Shown here: piece after piece, positions 11,901 to 23,448 of the stretch
Position numbering within the stretch: position 1 is the stretch's first letter
How the letters are laid out: each line of letters starts with the position of its first letter
From: Euonymus europaeus
Lineage: Eukaryota > Streptophyta > Magnoliopsida > Celastrales > Celastraceae
Direction: 5' to 3'
NCBI GenBank assembly: GCA_963580455.1
Contig: OY756960.1
Coordinates: forward strand, 23,743,238-23,807,237
Length of the DNA: 64,000 nucleotides
Made by a program: the position numbers and the translations under genes
The notes under the pieces: generated by a model
Told to the model about the DNA's origin: nothing
Database searches by the model: none
Seen by the model: only the letters and a program-made list of their open reading frames with translations

Positions 11901-13208
11901 AATGAGGAATTGGCATATGTGACCCCATTTAGAGGAGTCAAATGGATGCCTAGACGTCAATCAGAGATATTTCCATGTAACATTAAAATTTCCTACTCAG
12001 ATTCAGTTTACACTTTACAGCATAAGATCAACGACACATAAATCCCTAGTTTCCAAGACTGTCTCGTCACATATTTATACTGCCATATATGTTAAGCAGC
12101 TTCTTCCATCGTGGAGAATAGATTAATGTAGCTTCCATGTACTAATGATATGATACCTTAAAGATGATAATTCCAGTAATAAAAGTTATGCAAAGTACAA
12201 GAAACAGAAAGGAAAAAGGAGATCCATATAACTGAAATACCAATCTCCATCTTGGGTAGAACTGGAACCTGAGTACAGCTTAGCAAACAATCAAAGAAGT
12301 CTATAAGACCATAACTAAGTTAACTCGAGGTATGTTTCGGTGAAGCGAGATGGGAGAGGATAAAAATATTTATCAAATAGAACCAAAAAAACATTCATTA
12401 TCAAATTCATATAGTCTTATAATATATACACGTGTCTATACACATGTATGTAATATCTATCAATTATGGTAAAAAATAAAAAATAAAATCCTCTGCTCCC
12501 GTACTCCAAAAAATAGCCATAGGTTTTAAGCTCCCGCACCATTTTAGCCATTTCATAAATGAAAAACCATCGAATAGCAAACTTCTCTGCTCAGGTTTTA
12601 ATTTCATACTTTCACATATGACGTACCTAAACCTAGCATGAATTTAAAACTGAATCAGGGAATCAAGATCAAGTAACGGAAATCTCATAAACAAAATTCA
12701 AAGTTGTCCTAAGCACCATCTTGAAGTTGATTGTCGTTTTTTTTAAACAGCAAGAGAGATAAAATAACAAAAAAATCTCATCAAAATACACATACGCAGC
12801 GGCAGCGAGTATTGTCATACTGTCATAAGTGCAGCAACAGAGAAGAGCAAAAGTAGTAGATATATAATTCAATTTTTCATCCAAACAAACCACGTCCGGC
12901 GAAAGCCAGCCCACACATATTCCAAATTCTCTGTTAAAATCAAACTAATATCGATACTCTTACATTTTTTCTATGCCAAGGAAGGAGATATCGTACACCG
13001 ACGAGTAAATCACCGGAATCTGATCAATACAAAATCTCAGTCGAAGAAAAACACGTGTGATTATAAGAAATCGCATAAATATCCCTACAAATATAGATAT
13101 AAACGATACCTTGGAGGGAGCAACATCTAAGTAGAGCTTGCTCGATAGAATACGGTCGCGACGGAGAGTTGCGGCATCGATTGCAGAAGATGAAGTGGAA
13201 GAGGACAT
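8960..13208 (-). CDS. HDA2: Histone deacetylase, class IV (HDA2/HDAC11 type)
   Basis: Zn-dependent lysine deacetylase. Thirteen exons give 346 residues, near the length of Arabidopsis HDA2. Exons: 13208-13110, 13019-12964, 11949-11832, 11719-11657, 11301-11233, 11150-10984, 10897-10833, 10748-10702, 10043-9999, 9907-9857, 9652-9566, 9383-9296 and 9045-8960. Diagnostic blocks in order are HPFDSSKWG, VEPLEASKDDLLV, VGGTILAAKLAKERGWA, the active-site pair in GGGFHHCSAEKGGGFC, the metal-binding IIDLDAHQGNG, TDILDGDPLG (second metal aspartate) and the catalytic tyrosine in SGGYMKSS. The start MSSSTSSSAIDAATLRRDRI aligns with HDA2. The protein ends SLINLSG. A MITE lies in the intron between exons 8 and 9, and an AG microsatellite lies in the intron before the last exon. 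Neither touches a splice site that I can see. It diverges from the CBL gene, with about 1.9 kb between the start codons. Confidence 0.95.
9217..9238. repeat. (AG)n microsatellite
   Basis: About eleven GA units follow CATTTG in the last intron of HDA2. It is a simple repeat and probably length-variable. Confidence 0.9.
10251..10664. mobile_element. Tourist-like (PIF/Harbinger) MITE in an HDA2 intron
   Basis: A 408-bp element (10254-10661) is flanked by TTA at 10251-10253 and 10662-10664. Its ends are imperfect inverted repeats. The left end reads GGGTGCATTTGGATTAGCAT, and the right end, reverse-complemented, reads GAGCCCGTTTGGATTAGTAT. The TTA duplication and GGG...TTTGGATTAG termini are those of Tourist MITEs. 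The interior is AT-rich, repeats the GCATTTTA/TGCTA motif in both orientations, and codes for nothing. It is non-autonomous and would need a transposase from elsewhere. Confidence 0.85.
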
Positions 13209-15149
13209 CGTTAGAGAGCGAATGAAGCGAAATAAAGATTCCGTGACTTTAATAGAAGCCAGTGCGAGAAAAAAACAAACGGTTGATTTACAAGATTCCG
13301 AGTTGACTCGGTGACGAGTGGCATGAAGCCATGAATAGCGTCGTCATGGCCTCTAGCCTCTGGCTATATCTACTACTATCTAGTATCGACCGCGCGCTAA
13401 ATGCCTTGACGGTTTGAACTCGGAGTGAGTTGACACGGCGTAGAAAGAGCGAGAGTGGGTGTTTGATCGAACGGTTGAAATATGATGAGATTTGTTCACA
13501 ATCACCCGATGTATATTTTGTTCGCTTGTAAACCACGCGGATACTACTTTCAAGGGGACTTGGGTTGGATATGGGCCGAGCTAGTTGCAATTTTTAAAGT
13601 TAGGCCTGGGTCACATAAGTGGACTGGACTATACTCTTTCGGATCGCGTGTTTCAAAAGGTTGGCCCTTTTGTACTGGCGTGTCCTGTCTCTGTTCCGTG
13701 TGTGTGTGTTGTCAAACAAAATAGACTACTTAAAGATTTTTAAAATAAAATCACAGTTTTTTTTTATCACAAAATAAAATCACAGTTGAGCGTTTGAATT
13801 GCATTCTCGCGCTTCCAACCTGATTTCTCACTCAGATGTAGCTTTCGTCACCATTCTGAGTATCACACTTTTCTGTCTTCTATTTATTGTGTTTTCAGCT
13901 ATGCTTTAGATTCAATTTTGATTTTTTTTTCTGTGAGATACTGTTTTTTTTAACCTGTGCAATTTTTCCCTATTTTCACAAGCTACTACCATGATTTCAA
14001 TGAATATTTGATTTGAAATTGTTGTTCCAGTTTCCTATTTGTGCTGATTTGGGTTACGACTTGCCGTATTGGATTTGTTGTACTGAATTTGTTGTTTTGT
14101 TGATATCCTTATCTCGTTTGAATATGACAATTGTTCCTAATTCTACCTCTTACACTGGTGTCACTTCATTCCTCTTATCCTCATTTCAAGTGGCTCTAAT
14201 TTATAAGTGTAATATACTCTGTTTTTTTGTACAAATGAAACTACTGTGTGTGTTTTTGAATATATTTGAATTTTTCAAAAAATCATATGCAAAAGGGTGC
14301 ATAAGGAACATGATAATTTTGGGTTGGGATGCAAAACTAATGAGGTGTCATTGAAAAAAAATTGTGTGCAAATAGCGCTACCGATATATGTCCTATCAAG
14401 CATATTAGATCATTCCTTCTGTGCGTCAACGAGAGAATGTCACTCTACATGCAATCTTTAGTTATAAACTAGAAATTATAAAAAGCCTAGTTAAAAAGCC
14501 TTTACAATTGCTAATTATTAAATATTCACACTAATTTTTTTAAGCAGTTATTCGTTTTAAAGAATCTTTAGTAAAAATAGCTATTACTGTCAGCCACCAC
14601 GTGTCAACAAAAAACGGCGTCACTTTCAGGAACAAGTTCAAAGGTGTAATTTTGATGGACTAACAAATGTGTATTGAAATATATGTTTTTTTAATTTGAC
14701 TGTATTAAGAGTTATATGAACAAGTGACTTGACTTTTGTATAAATGTCAGATTCAGTATTAATTTTGGTATAAATTTTATGAGAATGATAAGAAAGAGAA
14801 ATTTTTGGCTTTACTAAAATGAAAAGAATGAAATATTAAAATTTGTGATTTGTGTTTTACCTATATCATTGTGTTAGGATACATATTTTGTTCATGTTGA
14901 TGAACGCTTTTTGTATAAGTTATAATACACGTGACATTATTGGGTTTAAGATATATTATTTTAATGATCACCAATGAGATTATTGGGTTGCTCTAAACCA
15001 CGATTCAGATGCGTGGAGTACCGGTTGACAGAAGGCGAACGCATGAAATTTCCGCGGAGGGTTCGCGTATTCGCAATCCTTCTCCGTCGAGAGAGGAGCG
15101 CACGGTCCTGGGAGAGATAACAAGCTCTCATGAGCGGCTGCACAACGCC
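13209..15149. promoter_or_regulatory. Shared upstream region of HDA2 and the CBL gene
   Basis: This divergent region serves HDA2 (leftward) and the CBL sensor (rightward). It contains two palindromic CACGTG G-boxes, at 14598-14603 (context CCACGTGTC) and 14928-14933 (context ACACGTGAC). They lie 552 and 222 bp upstream of the CBL start. A third CACGTG lies at 13052-13057 inside HDA2 intron 1. In plants such motifs bind bZIP and bHLH factors, and the first context resembles an ABA-response element. A CBL N-terminal extension is open from 15009. No separate gene is evident. Confidence 0.45.
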
Positions 15150-18100
15150 ATGGAATCTACCAACAATTATTCTGTATATTCTCGATATTTTTCATCTCTC
15201 CTCTTCCATTTTTTTTTCTCTTACCAAGGTTACAATTTTTCGCTTGAATTGCGTTTAAATATTCTGAACGTTATTTTGCTATTGTGATTTGACATTTTGA
15301 TGCATTTCTGATGTGATCTGTGAATGAGCAGAGATCGAGCTCTCTGACGATTGGGGAGCGATTCTGTGCGGCGTTTATACCACTCGTGGCGATAATCGAG
15401 GTTTTGATCTGCTCTTTCGTTGATTGCCTAGACTACCGGCCTCGCCGACCACACACCAAGCAATGCCGGTACACTTATACGTATTTGGCTCGCCTAGCCT
15501 CTGAAACTCGATGTCAGTCTCTCCCTTCGTTGCCCGTGCTTTTAGCTTGTAGAATAATTGAAAAAATGGATTTAGGCAAGTGACTGTGCTTCTGCCAATA
15601 CTATAGCAAGTAAGGTAATGACTGAGAAGTGAAACTAGGATAATGGGGTTTGGTGTTTTGCCCCCAAAAAATAACTGTCAATGCTACCGAAGGCTTGACT
15701 AATATGCCTTTATTTGCTATTTTGCAACCAACCATGGAAATTTTTGAAAGAATGTTGAATGACTGGAGAATTAAGATTTTGGCAGAATAAGTGTCCTCTT
15801 ATGTGAGTGTCTAGTTTGGGTGATGTAAAATTGGCATTGAAATTTATGTTAATGATAATGGTGCAGTTACCATTAATGAAGTGGAGGCATTGTATGAGCT
15901 GTATAAGAAGTTGAGTTGTAGCATAATTGATGATGAGTTGATTCACAAGGTAAATTGTTTTCTTGAAAGAAATTGACTGTTTGTATATTTTATGTTATCA
16001 CATATTACTTTTCACACCGATCCCCATTTTTCTGTGAATGCAAGAATACTTTTATCTGTCATTTAACATGTGCTAAAATTGGTTGGATCTTCTATATTTA
16101 CCTTTGTATAATACAATTTATTTGAGTTTATTCTAAGTATTTTTTACATTTTGAATAACTTTAACCTACAACCCGAGATAAGTAGCATAAATGTATATGA
16201 TTAACTTGGATATGTTGGGGTGTTTGGGAAAGTAACAAGTCATCTGTTCAACATTAGACTTTTGAAAGTACAACCTTTACTGTATAAATGAAACTCCATT
16301 TTTCTTCTAACCAGGCAACTATGGGTTTACTGTGTGATATGTTAGTCAGAAATGCGTTTTCATTTCATGATTTGTCGCATAGAGGACACAACTATTAAGC
16401 GTGCCTTCTCGAAAGGAAAAGAAGAAACACCATTCAATTTTGATACTGGCTATGGATCAGAACCGGTATTTGAATGAGTTGAGATATGTTTTAGGAGAAA
16501 CGAGTTAATCTTTTTCTTGTAGTGTAAGCATATGTTACTGGAAGTGAAAATCTTGTGTAGATTACATTTTTCCGTCAGAAAAAATCATCCTCATTTATGG
16601 TTATTCTATTCGAAATTATAATGCGGTTTAGATTTCACGAGATGCTGTCTTAAGCATGTGTCCGAGAAAGGTAGCACAAATACTTGTTCATAAAAGATAC
16701 ATCGTTGATGTTTTGAAATTTGCTATAATGCAAGTCCAGAAAGAAATCCTTTAATAACTTTAGATCACAACCTTGCAACTCTCAGATGTCATAACTAGAT
16801 CATTGTCTTCTAATTTGCGCATGTAATCATCAGTTGCTTAGGCTAAAGATTATTATTTTTGGTGGTTTTATTTCTGTTCACTTAAGTTTAATGTTATGAA
16901 TTATCTTCATGTTTGTGTTACTGTAGGAAGAGCTTCAGTTAGCTCTGTTTAAAACTCCTTATGGTGAGAACCTGTTTATGGACAGGGTAAGTGCTTGATC
17001 TTACATAGATGATTTATGTTTGGGTAATTTTAGCTTCTATTTCTTTGTCCACTGTTGTTGTTTTGTGCCAAAATCCTGAAGTGAAGGCGATACTGATTTT
17101 TTTATCGGCTTTTAATATGCTCCCTTGTAGAGATAATTAAATTATTTACTTCATTTACCAATTGGCAAGAATTCAATAAATTTCCATTATATACTTTTTA
17201 TATTAATATGCAGTATAATGTTTTGTATAGTTTTCTCCTCAGCTTAATTGGGCAGTTGATTGGGTGAAGGGTGAGGAGAGAAAGCAAGCCTATGGTTTGC
17301 GTAAATGGAAGAATGTTCACTACTGTACTTCATTGATGCAACAAACCTTTGTTATTTGAATGGAAAATAAACATGGTCCTATGTCATGTAACTTTGCAAG
17401 TTGCATCCATCATAGAAATAGAATTACTTCCTGACTATTATCAAGTTGTAGTTAGACTGATATTTTACCATCTACTAGTTTTATGAGATGCGAGAACTTT
17501 GTGCACGGGAATTGATTATCTTTTTACAGTTGAGCATTTGGCCCAGTGGTAGAGTTGCAAGAGGGCAACCTAAAGATCACAGGTTCAATTCCTAAAAATA
17601 GTCTCTTTACATATTATGTGGGGTAAGGTTTTATGTCCTTGACACTGTCCACTACAGGAGTCTAGTGCTTGTTTACCTTTTTTCACCTAGTTATATGAGC
17701 TACCTTGGGCCAAAATTTTGGAGATGTTCTTTGTCTAATATAATTATTCATAATATTATCTTCCCAAGAGCTTCCATATTTATAAATTACATAATGTATT
17801 TTTTTTTGTGCTTTCACTTGTAGATTTTTTATCTTTTTGATGAAAAGAAAAATGGCGTCATTGATTTTGATGAATTTGTCCATGCACTCAGCATATTCCA
17901 TCCATATGCGCCTATGGAGGAAAAAATCGATTGTGAGGGCTCAAGCGTCGAATCTTTTGGTTTGTATCATTACATGGCAATTTTTTAGCATATTTATCCT
18001 TTTGCAATCTTCAATTTCTTTTGCAGTTTCCTTTAGGCTGTATGATCTGAGACAAACTGGGTTCATTGAACGAGAAGAAGTAAGTATAGCATGTTATGCA

Positions 18101-18715
18101 TAGTTATACATGCCATTAAATGCTAAAAAATTAATGCATGATAACCCTGATGCAAATTTTAGGTATTTAGCTCATTTCCCCTTCTATGAATTCAGCTTAA
18201 GCAAATGGTAATTGCCATTTTGTTGGAATCTGACATGAAGTTTCCGGACGAAATTCTTGAGGATATTATTGACAAGGTAAGTGATCCCAAGATTTTAATT
18301 TTCTTTGTGTTTAGGCTGTCGCTTATATGATCATCTTGGTAGTGTTAGTAATAATATTTACTCTGAAAGCAGACATTTGCAGATGCTGATGCTGACAAGG
18401 ATGGCAAAATCAATAAAGAAGAATGGACAGAGTTTGTGATTCGACAACCGTCCCTTCTGAAGCACATGACCCTTCCTTATTTGAAGTACAAAACTTGCTC
18501 AATTCCTTTTTTTCTTCTTCATATCTTCCGATCTAAAGTAATTCTTTAAGCCACCGATGTTTCCACCCTCCCATGAATCTTATCCCCAAACTGTTCTTGG
18601 CCCCAAAATATGTGAAAACTACTGATTTATTCTGTTATTGCTATATATATTCATCTCCAGGGACGTAACCACAGTATTTCCAAGTTTTGTTTTTAACACG
18701 GAGGTGGAAGACTGA
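15150..18715 (+). CDS. CBL10: Calcineurin B-like Ca2+ sensor, CBL10 type
   Basis: EF-hand sensor that recruits CIPK kinases (SOS2/CIPK24) to membranes in salt and ion signalling (family knowledge). Nine exons give 252 residues: 15150-15173, 15332-15512, 15867-15949, 16927-16986, 17824-17932, 18027-18079, 18196-18276, 18373-18485 and 18661-18715. The extended hydrophobic N-terminus ([20 protein letters not shown], then [12 protein letters not shown]) is the CBL10 hallmark, a membrane anchor in place of the myristoylation signal of other CBLs. The EF-hand core shows [48 protein letters not shown] and [15 protein letters not shown]. The C-terminus is [11 protein letters not shown], with the FPSF motif that CIPKs phosphorylate. 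I chose the start MESTNNYS because its exon joins in phase to [10 protein letters not shown]. An alternative start at 15320 (MNEQRSSS) avoids the first intron. An in-frame ATG at 15009 would add 47 residues. Confidence 0.93.
17533..17680 (+). repeat. tRNA-derived SINE with intact box A and box B
   Basis: Located in CBL intron 4. A box-A-like TTGGCCCAGTGG at 17539-17549 and a perfect box B GGTTCAATTCC at 17582-17592 are spaced as in a tRNA. They are followed by a body with ATGTGGGGTAAGG and ending GCTTGTTTACC before a T-run. This is the layout of a Pol III SINE. The anticodon arm is not tRNA-like enough and no acceptor stem pairs, so it is not a tRNA gene. I found no certain target-site duplication. 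Confidence 0.75.
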
Positions 18716-19886
18716 AAACTTGAAGTTTCATTATCAAGGTGTTAACACAGATCAGATCTAAGATAGTTACTCTGCGTGGTTAAATCTTGATGATGTTTGC
18801 TTGCAAAGGGACTCTGATTCATGTCATATGATTTGTGTGCCATTGGTGGAGATAGCAAGGCACTTTCCCAGTTTCCCTTCATTCAATGCACAGGGGAGAA
18901 CATAATTTTGGCATTCAAAGGTTCTTATGATTTTAATCTTACTGCTAATAGCAGGTATCTCATATTTTCTGGTCTCCCATTTTGTTTGGTAGGATCCTAT
19001 CCTATTTACTGTATAGCTCTCAGAACTCGAATTTAATGTTGCCGATTGTGTGGGGGTACTGAAGACCATCTTCTAATTATGTGAATACTGCAGTTTGCTG
19101 TTAGTGTTCTTATTAATTGTTATTGGAGACACATTTTTTTGATGATCTTATAAAGACTGGGAATGACCTTATGAGATTTTTATTTCCTTCATTTGCCTCA
19201 TGTGGTGGGATGAGGGGCGCTGCTGTTGCTTTGGTACAAGGGCAGCATCTGTGCTACTTTTAGCCGTTGGATTGCTTGACTTTAAAAATACGATCCAACG
19301 GTTTAGAATACAAAATAATTTTAAATAGATTATTATCTTATTTTAAAGATCATTAGAGAACGAAGAGATTTGAATTAGGGTTGTAGTTTGAGTTGGATGG
19401 AAAGATAACAAAGAGATCTAAAGACCTGCCGATTGTAAAGAGATGGGGAACATCTACCTTCCCCACAATGATCTTAGACAACCAAGAGTTCAAAAGACTG
19501 GAAAATAATAATAAAAAATTAAAAACCAAAATATTAAAATTTAACATACCTAAAATCCTTAATAGATATTAGGAAGACAATGTTCATGAATTAAACTTCA
19601 AAATTTGAATTTGTCCTACAATTTTGTGATACATTTCCTGTCACGATTATGTATGTTAGTGATACTTGATCTTAGAAATATTTAGTACTACCCATAAAAA
19701 AAACTCTGGAGATTATGTTGAATTTTAAATAATTAATATTACCCATTGATGTGGGGATCACTGGTGACGGCTCGTGAAGGCACTGACGCTTCTCCACCAG
19801 ACGCACGGCAGCACCCGATTCGGAGTCGAGAAAAGAAAATAAAAGAACATTACTTTTTCTCTTTTCTCGCTCTCTTCGATACAGCA
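18716..19886. other. Intergenic, CBL 3' end and upstream of the next gene
   Basis: The left part should be CBL 3' UTR. Around 19261-19305, AGCCGTTGGATTG and its near-complement CGATCCAACGGTTT form an imperfect inverted repeat, as seen in decayed plant repeats. The sequence from 19300 to 19740 is AT-rich and empty. The 5' UTR of the next gene probably lies after about 19750. Confidence 0.35.
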
Positions 19887-21895
19887 ATGGCGGACAAGCC
19901 AAGCAGAGCACTGGTGTTGTACGGAGATGGGCTGGCCCGTTTTATCGACCCGTCGCATACCCATCTACATTCTCTCGCATCCAAAGCGGCCTGCGGCTTT
20001 TTGAGTCTCCCAAATGCGCCTCCCTCAGGTTCCTTTCTCATCTCTCATCAGTCCTTTAATCTATTCCTGTTACCGATCAATACACCAATTTTAGGCCTCT
20101 TTTTATATTAAAAATGAATAAGAGAGCACATCTACAGTCAATTAGTTGGTTTGGTTTGGTTATACTTGTATGGATCGTCAAAAAACCCTTTCAAGCATTA
20201 GAGTTTTTCTCCACAAAATATTTCTGTTAAACACAATCTGCATTGAGAAGAAATACTGTGACATCTATGACTAACGGGGTTCACTTGGATTTGTGTCCCA
20301 GAAAGCGAGGATGAGAGGATAGTTAGAGAGTTTGCGCTACTGCTGGACGCAGCAGCCTATTTCAGTACGGTAAGAGAAGCTCTGCTTTACTAATTCTAAT
20401 TTGAAAGCCTGAACTTCATGATGGATAGTAGTTATGCTTCTTTTTCTTGGTTTTGGCAGGGTGAGAAACATATGTCCACCATATCAGAAAGGTACTCACT
20501 TGTTATCAAAATTTATCCCTCTCTCTCTCTCTATATATATATGTATGTATGTACTTAATATTAATATGTTGGGTTGGCTTTTACACTAATTCAATCAGAT
20601 TCATGGGAATGAGAGCTGCAGTGCTCACAGACAATCTGCTTTTGAAGTCTTTTGGTGCCAAAATCGGATTGGCTGTGTTGGAGTTGAAGGAGTTAGCCGA
20701 AAACAATAATGCGGTTGATGTGTCTTCGGGGTTGTTGAATCTGCTCGGATTTCAAGGAGGGAAGGCCATGGAGACGAGCCAGTTTGATTTAGTATTCATG
20801 CACATGGGGGCTGGAGAAATGGTTCACGACAGAAAAGGCAAGGATTTTGTCAATGACATTAAAGACATGGATGCTTTGGTTGATAACATAATCCATTTGG
20901 CTCAACCTGGATCTGAAATTGGCGCTCGTCTGCACTTTTCTGTTGTAATGAGCTACGGGAGTGTTGATGAGGCCAATGATCTTAATTTTTCTGTTACAAG
21001 TTCTGCCAGTAGTAATGCTGATCTTGCAGCACTCTTTCCTCGGCAGAGCTACACAATGAATGGAGAAAAGCCTAGGACTGATGTCAGGTGAGATAAAATT
21101 TGGTCGAATATGGGAATAGTTTTGAATTTTCTTATAATGGCAGCTAATCTATGAATGTGCTATTCAGGAACTATTGCCCAATGTTAATTTCTCAGTGGCA
21201 GGATGCTGTTACCCGCAAGGATCTGGTCAAGGCATTTTCTTTCAACGATTTCAAGCAGGTAGCAATTTGGTTATAGTATGCTATTTAATTTGTATTAGCT
21301 TTTAGACAGGAACATGGAAGATGCATGGTAAAAAAGGTAAAAAACCTCTCGTACACAAGACTCATCCAGTGGATGGGATTGGGGACAGACAGTATGTACA
21401 AAGTCCTTACTCCACTTAGTTTATAAATATGATATTGCAGATATACCAACACTTGTGCTCCCTCACTGCTCTTAACTGACTTCAAATCTCCTATGCATAT
21501 TTCATTGATCAACAACCCATAAATGATAGCTGTAAAGGGACTTTTGGCGAACCTGAAAGTCGTGAAAGTAGAGAATTTCCTTGGTGTGCCTTGTTTTAGT
21601 ACTAGACTCTGACGAGTTTCATGCATGCATATAATTGCTGCATAACATTTCTGTCAAATGAATGCATTATATATATATCTCGCCAGTATTCATGCGTAAG
21701 AATTTCATGCTTTTGACAGTGTATGAGAAACTATTCATATGTGAATTGGGATTTGTTTCTCTGTAAGTCTGGCTGATTGTTTCGACACTGATTTCCTTTT
21801 GCTGACAGCATGGTGGAAATCTTGTAATACCAACCGACAGGTTTTTGCATGAGGTAGCTTTCAAGCTATGGAAGGCCCCCAAATACGGAGCCTAA
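19887..21895 (+). CDS. Conserved plant protein of unknown function
   Basis: Six exons (19887-20028, 20302-20369, 20460-20491, 20599-21087, 21168-21258, 21809-21895) join to 302 residues. The reading frame looks real: exon borders keep phase, codon use is even, and the sequence has the feel of a conserved plant family seen under 'uncharacterised' names. Features are an N-terminal ALVLYGDGLARFIDPSHTHL, FGAKIGLAVLELKEL, a central FDLVFMHMGAGEMVHDRKGK and a C-terminal GGNLVIPTDRFLHEVAFKLW. There is no signal peptide, transmembrane segment or familiar catalytic motif. The blocks VLYGDGL and FDLVFMHMGAGE faintly recall the metal-site loops of alkaline-phosphatase-like folds, but key residues are not evident and I do not assign that function. 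It lies between the CBL and Raf-like kinase genes. Its Arabidopsis counterpart may lie close to the KEA6-RAF3 segment (from memory, unchecked). Confidence 0.8.
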
Positions 21896-23448
21896 GACGG
21901 ACCTACTTGGAAGTCGAGTTTTATAAATGAGGTTCATGTCTAATGGGGTAGAAAACTAATTATGGTAAAAATTATCTAGAAACTTGCCTTCACTGGCAGC
22001 TTTTAGCACTGGAGGCTGCTTTGCATTCATCAGAATCGTCTTTTGATGACAATAAGCTGGAGACTATTGTTGTAATGTTAAATAAACTACTGTTCTCTTT
22101 GCATTTGCAAAAAACGAAACCCTGATAGTCTTTGTTGCTGATACCATTTTTTCTTTCCATACTGCTTTGCAATAAAGTCCAGGAATAGTTGTATTGCTTT
22201 GAACAGAGATTTCCGAGATCTATCTCCTTGACTACAAGCGAAATGAAAAGAAAGATTTACATCACATGAATGCCATGGATGCAGATGAACTGATATCCCA
22301 ACTATTCAATTACTTTCTAAATTCGGTTCAGTTTCTTGGTACGGGGTTTACATAATACATCAGCACCTGCACTTTTTCCCTTGACAGTCTACTCGACTCG
22401 GATTCCTGAAAAAGATGTAACTTGAGGACTATTGACAAAAGACTTTAGCAATCTAAAATGTTTTTAAAACAGTAGGTACCCAGTACATACAACCCCATAG
22501 GAGGGCGAAGGAGAACAGCCCAAATGTCCAATTAAGAACGGCCAGCAAACCAGCAACAAACCCAAGCAGAGAACCACCGTGAAAGGGAGAAATGATCTGA
22601 CGATGGACAATAAATTTATCCAACGGTTCTATGTAATTGATCACATGAACAAATATCTGTGTAAATATCTGTGTAAATGGCTTCCCAAGCTTTTGCTTTG
22701 ATTGCCTGTGTCCAAGTGTTCAAGCGACACATCAGTCTCGTTTTGAAAATCCTGTTTAACTTGAGAAGTGATCATAATTCCTATAACTTTTATTTTTCTA
22801 TATGTGCGTGAGCAAGGGCGGGCTTGACCGCTCATTAACCGTCAAAGGTGGGCCTGGGCCAGTGATATTTGGTAATTGCAGACGGTGAGGTGGGTACAGA
22901 GTACAGACTGTTAACAAAGTTGACCTAATTGTCTCCAATTTGACCAAAATCAATTGTTAAAACGTAAAAACTTCAAGCCAATTTGGACATTTTTCTTTCT
23001 ACCTACGTAAAGCTGGGAAACACAATTTCTTTATTTTCTGTTTCTTCCTTTCACTTTTCCTTTGTTTTGTTTCACAATAATAAACTGCAGAGATCACTTG
23101 TTTACATTTCCAGAGCTGGGGATTGCTCACCCAACGAGATCTCTACAAGAGTAATAACTCAAAAAAAGATTTTTTTTCCTTCCCTTTTTGGACTTTCTTA
23201 CACGTGAGACTTCATAATTACCTATTTCACAGTAAAACAATTTTTCAATGATACCCTCCACTGCAGTTGTGCAGTTGTTTGATAGGAGGATCTCCACTCT
23301 GTTTTGTCATGTTATGTTCTGAATAGATTGTGCTGAATTCCCACTTCGAATGAATCAACACAACCGGGCCACTATTCTCTGCACAAAGGTGAAAAAACTT
23401 CCAGCTGCTCTGGCTCTTCGAGCCCAGTAACAACTCCTTCAACGACAA
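21896..23448. other. Intergenic between the unknown gene and the Raf-like kinase
   Basis: This is a convergent region holding the two 3' UTRs. Apart from a short hydrophobic reading frame at 22453-22644 (listed separately), I see no gene, no clear repeat and no RNA. Confidence 0.35.
22453..22644 (-). other. Possible small hydrophobic ORF or gene fragment
   Basis: A 63-residue frame holds PFHGGSLLGFVAGLLAVLNW followed by TFGLFSFALLWGCMYWVP, which is enough for one or two membrane segments. It starts at an in-frame ATG and ends at a stop. I could not find upstream exons or recognise a family. It may be the last exon of a decayed membrane-protein gene, or chance. Nothing around it suggests a role. 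Confidence 0.2.

Noticed and set aside
13482..14354. Plus-strand ORFs of 80 and 113 codons between HDA2 and CBL
   Set aside because: Their composition is AT-driven, they have no domain, and no splice partner was found.
17539..17600. tRNA gene in the CBL intron
   Set aside because: Boxes A and B are present, but the acceptor and anticodon arms do not pair. It is a SINE.
19758..19964. Minus-strand ORFs around the first exon of the unknown gene
   Set aside because: They are shadows of the plus-strand exon and have no conserved motif.
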